DNA from: Daphnia pulex
Taxonomy: Eukaryota > Arthropoda > Branchiopoda > Diplostraca > Daphniidae
Direction: 5' to 3'
DNA: 64,000 bases
NCBI RefSeq assembly: GCF_021134715.1
Contig: NC_060023.1
Span: forward strand, 9,052,001 to 9,116,000
The notes below the pieces were generated by a model, which saw only the letters and a program-made list of their open reading frames with translations, was not told the origin of the DNA and ran no database searches. The position numbers were made by a program, and so were the translations under genes. Each line of letters starts with the position of its first letter. Positions within the stretch are counted from its first letter, which is position 1. This document shows positions 57,401 through 64,000 of the stretch, one piece after another.

Positions 57401-60400
57401 AAAATAATTTTTCGGTGGTGGTTACAGTAGTTGGAAAAAAAATACTTACTTGGTAATTATGCGGGTAAAATATAGTTGAGGGGAAGAAGAAAAAATTCGG
57501 TCGCGTCAACTGTCGTGAAGAAGAAAAAGAGAAAAACAGAAATACAGACACCGGCCGGAAAAGGGGTAAACACAAAATAAATGGGATGTGTGTGTGTGAT
57601 GTAATAAGGCCTCTAAGACTAGGGCTGTATATGGGGGACCGGTAGAGACGAGACTTCCGCCCGGCTCACCAACCGATACCGCACTGCGGGGGTTGGCCGT
57701 CAGTCGTCCCATAAGCGAAACCAACAGCCGCATCCAGGGCAACACACACAAATGTCACGGGGCTGGCCGGGGCTAACATAAAAACTCGATGCACAGCAGC
57801 TGTCCGGCCATGGGGGATGCGCGCAAAATGGACAACCGTCAAGGTGCATGTATAAATGTCATGAAATGGCCATACTGGCCTCCGGCTGGCCATCGCATGG
57901 CAACCGGCTCAGCTGCTGTTGGCTTTCCCTACGTATAGTCAAAATAAACACAGTACACAGAAAAACATGTATGGAGGCAGCTAGTTATATAGAATAAATA
58001 ACACAGGGGACCTCGGAAACTTTGGCCGTGTAACTTTGAAAAAAGAAAAGAAAAAAGAACCGGAATTTATTTTTTCCGATTGGGAGTTTTGTCTATGGCC
58101 CGCGACATTCGTGCGCTGGATATAATTGAGACTCAACTCCGAAATAGGCAAGAAACAAACACAAAAGTTGAGAGAAAAAGGGAAAAAAAAAAGAAAACAG
58201 ATGCGACATGTCAACCAACTTTGTCTCTTATTTCCTTTTTTTGGTGAATACATAAAAGAAAAAGAAAATCAAAAATGGTAATGAAGAGAAATAAAGTTGA
58301 ATTTCGACTAGTTTAGTTTTTAAATTTCTTGTTGCAACTTGGTACAATTATTCAAAAAGAGAAGAAATGAAATGGGGAAAAAAAAATTGACCGTAAAAAG
58401 AGTTCGGACCGGAATTGTCAACAAAACCGGTCCGGCGTGATGGAAGTTGACAAACGTCTTGGCTCGAGCCGCCAGAGGGTGTCTCGTCGGTCATCCCAAC
58501 TAGCTTACAGAGCTATATTACATCTATACACGTCGATGACGATTTCGATAAACTTTTCTCCATTTTTTCGCAGTAAAATCAGATGCCGTTACGAAAACAA
58601 AAAAAAATTGCTTTAATGAATTCCAAATATTGATGCAATCAAAACTTTTCAATCCAGATATTTCTGAATCAACTGACTGCGTCACAAATTTGAATAATTC
58701 TAAACCGGTGACGAAGTTCAACATTGAAAAAAAAAATACCGTTTGATCCATTTTACCATCTGGGTCATTGGCTATAGCTGTTTTCAAGCTGGAAATAGAT
58801 TGTTTATAGTTTGAAAAAGAAAATCTATAAAAATGTGAGATAAATTCACGGGTAAGAAATATAGCACGGTGGTGGTCGCCATTGAGTCGGTAGAAGAAAA
58901 AAAAGTAGCCGGCGCGTCCGTGACGATAAACAGCACGCGACGTCCGTTTCGTTTCAACTCGTTTTCTTGTTTAGACTTTGGGAGAGCAAAAAGAAAAATT
59001 TCCAAACTGATGTGGAAAAAAACAACCCCAACGACTAAAGACAAAACAAGAAGAAAACACGTCGGATGGAGTTGGTCCAGCTGTCCATTTTGGGGAGGAC
59101 ATTGCAGATGGCCAAACGGCGATAATACACACAAGAGTCAGAGTCTTACTATAAGTCAATTCCAGCTGTTTTTTTTTTTTCTGGCTGCGTGAAACCGATC
59201 CATTTATAGCCACGTCTTAATGGAAAAAGAGACGCAAGAGACTCGTCGACGGTGACAAGTTTTTTCTTCACGGCCAGCAGCAGCCGCGTCCAGCGCCATG
59301 GAATTTATTTATCCAAATTTCGAAAAAGGAGATGATGCCTATCTGACGTAATTTCAATAGTTGATGTATTCCACACCCGTCTCTTAATGAAGGCTGCAGC
59401 AGTCGTTGTTAGAAATAGAGACATATTAGCTTCCGTTCAACAACACGGACGGACGGGAGCGCCGTGCTGTTCCAGTGGCAGCTGGAACCACCTTATAGGC
59501 TCTTATGTGCTCCCTACTATATAGCCAGCAACAAAGACACAAAAGTTTTGATTATGTTCTTCTTCTTTCTCCTTTTTTTCCGGTAGCTCGGGACGAAAGA
59601 AAAGAAAAAAATACTAAATTGGCCGGGTGTGGATGATGGATGCCCACGTTTATGTGTGTTCCAAAAAGCACTGGAACAAGAACTTAAACAATATCATAGC
59701 CATCATTCATTCAAAATGTTGCCTAGTCTCCTTTTTTTTCTTTTTTTTTAAACAAAATTCTGGGGGCCCCTCGTGCGGAATTCACGGTCCCATAAAAAAA
59801 AAGAAAAAATGCCATCGCCCAAGCGGACGTGCACGGGATTGATAAGCCGCTCACGTCCGGGCCATAAAAGCAGCTGGATATCCTTTTCTTTATTTTTTCT
59901 TCTCATTTTCTTGTGTTGTTTCTTTTACTTTTCAGAAATTCAGCGGGGGAGAGAAAAAAAAAAGTTTCAGATTGTTGTGGCGCAATCCCGCCGTGTGCCA
60001 TTTCGTCCCGCGTTCAAACTGCTGGGCCACACAACACAAAATAAAAAACTGGTTTTTTTTTGTTCCCCTTCAAACTCGGAAGTGGAGAGTCACTCCTGAC
60101 ACGATAGAAATCAATTCAAAGAGTTGGTTTTATTCTTTTTTTAACAAATAGATCTGCGCCAACCGTGCGCGCAAATATCTAAAAACCCGAGACGTTTTTT
60201 TCAAATCTAACAATCCGTCCGCCCGTCGAGCGTGTGGGCTGCGTGACGGGTCGACAGAAACACTCACATCTAGAACGGATAGATCTTTGGGGGTACAACC
60301 AAAAAGAAGTAAGAAGAAAGGTAATCCTTTAACAAGACAAGCCACTAAATAACATATCCATCTTTTCGCTGTGGAGTGTATCAAGAAAGAATAAAAAACC

Positions 60401-62557
60401 CAGTAGGTCCGTCTCTATTTTTTGATGATTCGGGATAACGAGGCACTACTGCCCCAGCTGCCGCCCAGTCTGAATGATTCGAATCACGTCCATTGTGAGA
60501 GAGAATAAGAAATTCAAATTTTCTTATTCTTTTCACCTGGACAGATCGAACCAAAGTCAAAGAAATGAGCTACCTACAATTTCCCAGGTAAAAATTTATT
60601 ATTTTAAAATCTATCCGAAAATGGATCGTGGGATGCCGCGACGTGAGGTCACGTCAGTATCAAAAGAGAAAAAAAAATTTGAAAAATCCATTTTGAGGAG
60701 GAGGAAAAACGTCTGTAGAGGAAACTTAACCTCGTTATTAGACACACACACACAAGAATGAGACGTCTGATTGAGAGAAAGCCATATTCTCTTTCTACAC
60801 ACATTTTGGCGTGTTTTTTTGAGTGGGGTGAATCAGAGACTTCCCCCCACCAACCAACCAAACTTAACACCGAGCTAGGTTATAGTTAGTTAGTGCTTGA
60901 TGGTCCTTTAATCGAGAACATCCTCCAGACTTACGGTTATTATAGATGAAAGAGTGGAGGGGGGATTCTTATTGGATGTTTCCATTGTAGTGCACCTGTA
61001 ATAGGTCGACCCGAACGACCTGGAGGACCCTCAGCAGTAAAAAACAAAAAAACCCCTGGCCCCTTTACTCTCTCAAAAGGAAAGAAGAATAGGCGCCAGA
61101 TGAAAGGAAGGAATTATATATAAACAAGGCGAAAGGGGGGCGGACGCATATGCTACGCACACACACACAGTCCATCTATTTTACACGGGGCGCGCAGGTA
61201 ATTAGCTAATAGACCGTGTCGGGTTCGGGTCGGTATGAAAAAGAAAAGAAAAAGGTGTCTTGTCTGTGAACAAGAGAAAATATTGGAGTTTTGGAAAATG
61301 GAGGGGGGAGCGCTAAATAGACTTTGAATCTATAACTGACAAGTATTTATTTACTTAAAAGAAATAAAGCGAAAAAATGGCATCCGCTCAGTGTTTTCCT
61401 TCCACCTCGGACATCTCTCCAATTAGTTGGCTATTCAAAAGGTAAAAAAGAAAAAAAGAAAATGAAGGACCCTAAAGAGCTCAGGGCGATTCCCTATTCT
61501 TTTAAAGGAGGTCGTATATTATTTCGGGTCTAGTAAAAGACAAGGAGAAGAAGAAGAAGAAGCGACTAACAATAAACATAATGTTTTGTTGTCGGTTCAA
61601 CTGTCTGTGTGATCGGTACCGTTAGGGAGGAGGCACGAGAGCCCCGGCAGAAGCTTTTTTCGTGATTAGAAAAAAACACATTTAGGACAGTAAACAGTTT
61701 CTAGCCGTCGCGGGTCGGGACGAGATGGCTCACGTCATCAGTCCCGACCTGTAGGGGCGAATAAAAAAAAACGAACGAAAAAAAACGCTTTGAATTACGA
61801 TTGAAATAAAGTAAGGCATCAAAAATATAGAAAAACCTCGGCCGGTTGAATAAAAATAAAAATAACTTACGGATATTATCTTAGAGAAATGTGCCTGTGG
61901 GATGATGGCACCTAACCCTTTTTTTCCTGGTCGCTGCACGGCAAAAATGGCCGATGTCTATCACCTCGACAAAAATAAAGGAGGGTCTCCATTCACAGTT
62001 GAGAGTGCTGGATCTAGCTCGTTTCTCTATACACACACGTAATCGCATTCACGAACGGTTTGATTACATCAAGAAAAAAACAAAAATGAAGAGCTCGAAA
62101 TAACTAAAAAAAAAAATAAAAAAAGAGAAATTTTTACTTGAGAGTCCAGAGGTCGCCAGACGTCTAGTGGTAAAGAAGGAAAAAACGGAATGACTCGATC
62201 CATCAACCTGGGCACATAAACAGAGGGGGCCGCCGCTGCTGCTGCTGCTTTCCCGCGTCCATTTTCCAGTTGTGATGTTTTTTTCTGCCGGAACGATTTT
62301 CTGTTTTTAAGACGGTCGGCTGCATCAGTTTACTATACACAAGACTGGCGTTCCAGTCATAGCATCGAGGCCGTTTATTCCAGAAACGGAACCATCTGAT
62401 AAATGCTAAGCATTACATTGTTGTTGTAAGCGTTGGTGGCAAAAGAGAATCTTCTCCAGTAGAGAGAAAATAACCAAAACGACACACACACAAGGGAAAA
62501 CGGAGCCAAGGCAAAAGTGAGTGATGACGTCCATATCGAATCAACAATCAAGTCGGG
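54454..62557. other. 8-kb gene-poor, low-complexity region
   Basis: Contains the untranslated first exon(s) of the nucleotidase somewhere upstream of 54454, but none can be placed. Poly-A/T runs, (CA)n tracts and G runs dominate. A relatively G+C-rich segment at about 57630-57910 carries two CAGCTG E-boxes and repeated GGCC-type words and could be regulatory. No coding exon pattern, tRNA or rRNA is recognised. Confidence 0.45.
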
Positions 62558-64000
62558 TCAAACATCAACGGCCAGATGGGGACTTAAAGTGGCCGATAGA
62601 GCCCAGCAATGCTTCAAAACTTCTTGCGCCATGCTGTACTCTTGGACGGGAAGATGGATGGACGCATCAGAGTCCATGGCCTCCAAATAGCCGATGAACA
62701 ATCGAGTCGACTCTTCCAGATGCGGAGGTCCGTCCGGGTAACAGGAGCCGGACGAGAGTGACGAGAAGTTGCCGATATCCCGGTGGATGGGATGATACAA
62801 TTCCGGACGATTGATCAGTTTGGGAGCGTCTTCGTAGCGGGGCCAGTCTTGGGTGCAGGCGAGGCAATTGCACCGGAAGTAATACTGCTGGCTCAGTTTC
62901 AATTGGCGCTCCTTCTTGTCGTGGGTGGCGTAATGGTAGCCGTAGTTGTCGAGGATTTCATCCCCACGGGCGATCCGCCGGATGGCTCTGACGGCGATGA
63001 CGTCTCCGTAGCCTATAATAACGTTATTAATACTTGTTTATATATTACACTTAATTAACGTTTGAATAAATTAAATTTGTATTACAATCGCGGACAACGT
63101 TGGGATCGCACGAGTGATTGATGAGACTCAAGATGGGCATGGCAGCAGCGCCAATTTCGCAAAGTCTAATCTGCTGCAGTGTTGAAGGGAGATCCGGGCC
63201 GGAAGGCGTTCCGGGAAGAGGAAAGGCCAGATGAGAGATTTCATGGGCGTTGCAGGGGTAACTCTGAATGAGCTGGAGCACAGCTGCCGCCAATATTTCA
63301 TCCGGATCATCTCCTTTCCCGTCACGCTGCTGCTTCTGCTGGATCAAACACGTTAAATAAACAGCCATGACAGCTCTCCGGAAGAGATCCGAAACGGAGC
63401 GTCGAGCCGTGTTGCCAACAAGGCGATGGATGGTGCGTCCGTAATCGGTCGATTCGTACACCTCCCCTCCGGCAGGATTACATCCATCGTCTTCACTGGC
63501 GTCCATAATCCTCTGTCTGCCCACTTTGAGAACCGTCCGCACGGCTAATAATCCGTGATGGCCAACGTTGGTCCCATGAAGAGAGTCGGTCAATCCGCAC
63601 TCGGATTGATGGTAACTGGCCCAGGCTTCATCACGGCACACCGTGCTGCAGAATCCCACCTGTAGAATTTCCCAGGTAAGAAAATAAAAATTATGTCCAG
63701 GTCTCAGATATCCATCTGACAAGCGGTTAACGTGATTTCACACAAGAATAGCCCCACACAGACACATCCAACGACAGAAATAATCTTTCGCTGACATCCC
63801 CGAATAAGATCTCCCGATTATAAAAAAAGGGCGTCTGGAAGGAAAGAAAAGTGAAACACGATCCTAAGAAGAAGAAACCTGAGAGCATTGGTGACATGGT
63901 ACGGGTCCAGGCGTCCAGTGTAGGCAATGATGGCAGTGGGATTCTTTGAATTCCTCCAGCAGTATCGAAGCCAGGGCCTTTTCCACGATGACCGTCGTCC
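62558..64000 (-). CDS. SMYD4-like SET and MYND protein, C-terminal part (5' end off window)
   Basis: Partial minus-strand gene. Exons in the window: 64000-63879 (cut by the right edge), 63659-63086 and 63012-62558 (phases 0, 1). SMYD proteins are protein lysine methyltransferases or related regulators. The MYND zinc finger is split by the first intron: HCHHC, then PCHQCSQ, then FCSTVC and YHQSEC, giving the C-x2-C, C-x2-C, C-x3-C and H-x3-C pattern. The SET core has LSLINHSCDPNVVR, GDEILDNYGYHY and a post-SET cluster FRCNCLAC. The 60-70-residue MYND-SET insert and the short C-terminal segment after the post-SET resemble SMYD4 more than SMYD1-3, but the N-terminal TPR region that would settle it is outside the window. 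Confidence 0.88.

Overview
The window looks like genomic DNA of a small-genome branchiopod crustacean, most probably a water flea (Daphnia). The species is inference; no marker gene was checked. Three things point that way. Introns are very short (many of 50-100 bp) with GT-AG ends in an A+T-rich background. There is a tandem family of secreted cuticle proteins with the Rebers-Riddiford (R&R, chitin_bind_4) signature. There is also an insect-type gustatory receptor and a DIRS-type retrotransposon. All gene models below were assembled by hand from reading frame, splice sites and intron phase.

Layout. 0-5 kb: a possible terminal exon of an unknown gene at the left edge (minus strand), a small secreted His-rich peptide, and a secreted modular Cys-rich protein. 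5-8.2 kb: gene-poor, with an old ~0.9-kb tandem duplication. 8.3-16.2 kb: four tandem plus-strand cuticle-type genes (called A-D here) with the same four-exon plan and a shared, unnamed hydrophobic C-terminus. An inverted relic of the family lies between A and B. 18.9-20.4 kb: a cytosolic-type acetyl-CoA acetyltransferase. 21.4-34.2 kb: four more R&R cuticle proteins (E minus strand; F, G and H plus strand) surrounding a FEM1-like ankyrin gene. 35.4-37 kb: a gustatory receptor. 37.7-40.2 kb: a divergent pair of paralogous four-helix membrane proteins. 40.65-45.87 kb: an apparently intact DIRS1-like retrotransposon with inverted termini, an internal complementary region, reverse transcriptase/RNase H and tyrosine recombinase. 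46.2-48.5 kb: UDP-glucose 4-epimerase (GALE). 50.75-54.4 kb: a GPI-anchored 5'-nucleotidase. 54.5-62.5 kb: a low-complexity stretch in which I see no gene. 62.56 kb to the right edge: the C-terminal part of a SMYD4-like SET/MYND protein.

The most interesting observation is in GALE. The exon encoding the C-terminal sugar-binding region is present twice in tandem. Both copies are exactly 193 nt and both run from phase 0 to phase 1, so only one can be used in an open transcript. The two versions carry Leu or Met at the position aligned with human Cys307 / E. coli Tyr299, which controls whether the enzyme accepts N-acetylated sugars. In an animal that builds a chitin cuticle from UDP-GlcNAc, this could be a splice-controlled specificity switch. 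Many of the neighbouring genes encode chitin-binding cuticle proteins; a functional link between these and GALE is only a suggestion. The cuticle genes share architecture (a 4-6-codon first exon, a signal peptide split by a phase-0 intron, and an R&R domain split by a phase-2 intron), which shows descent from one ancestor by local duplication.
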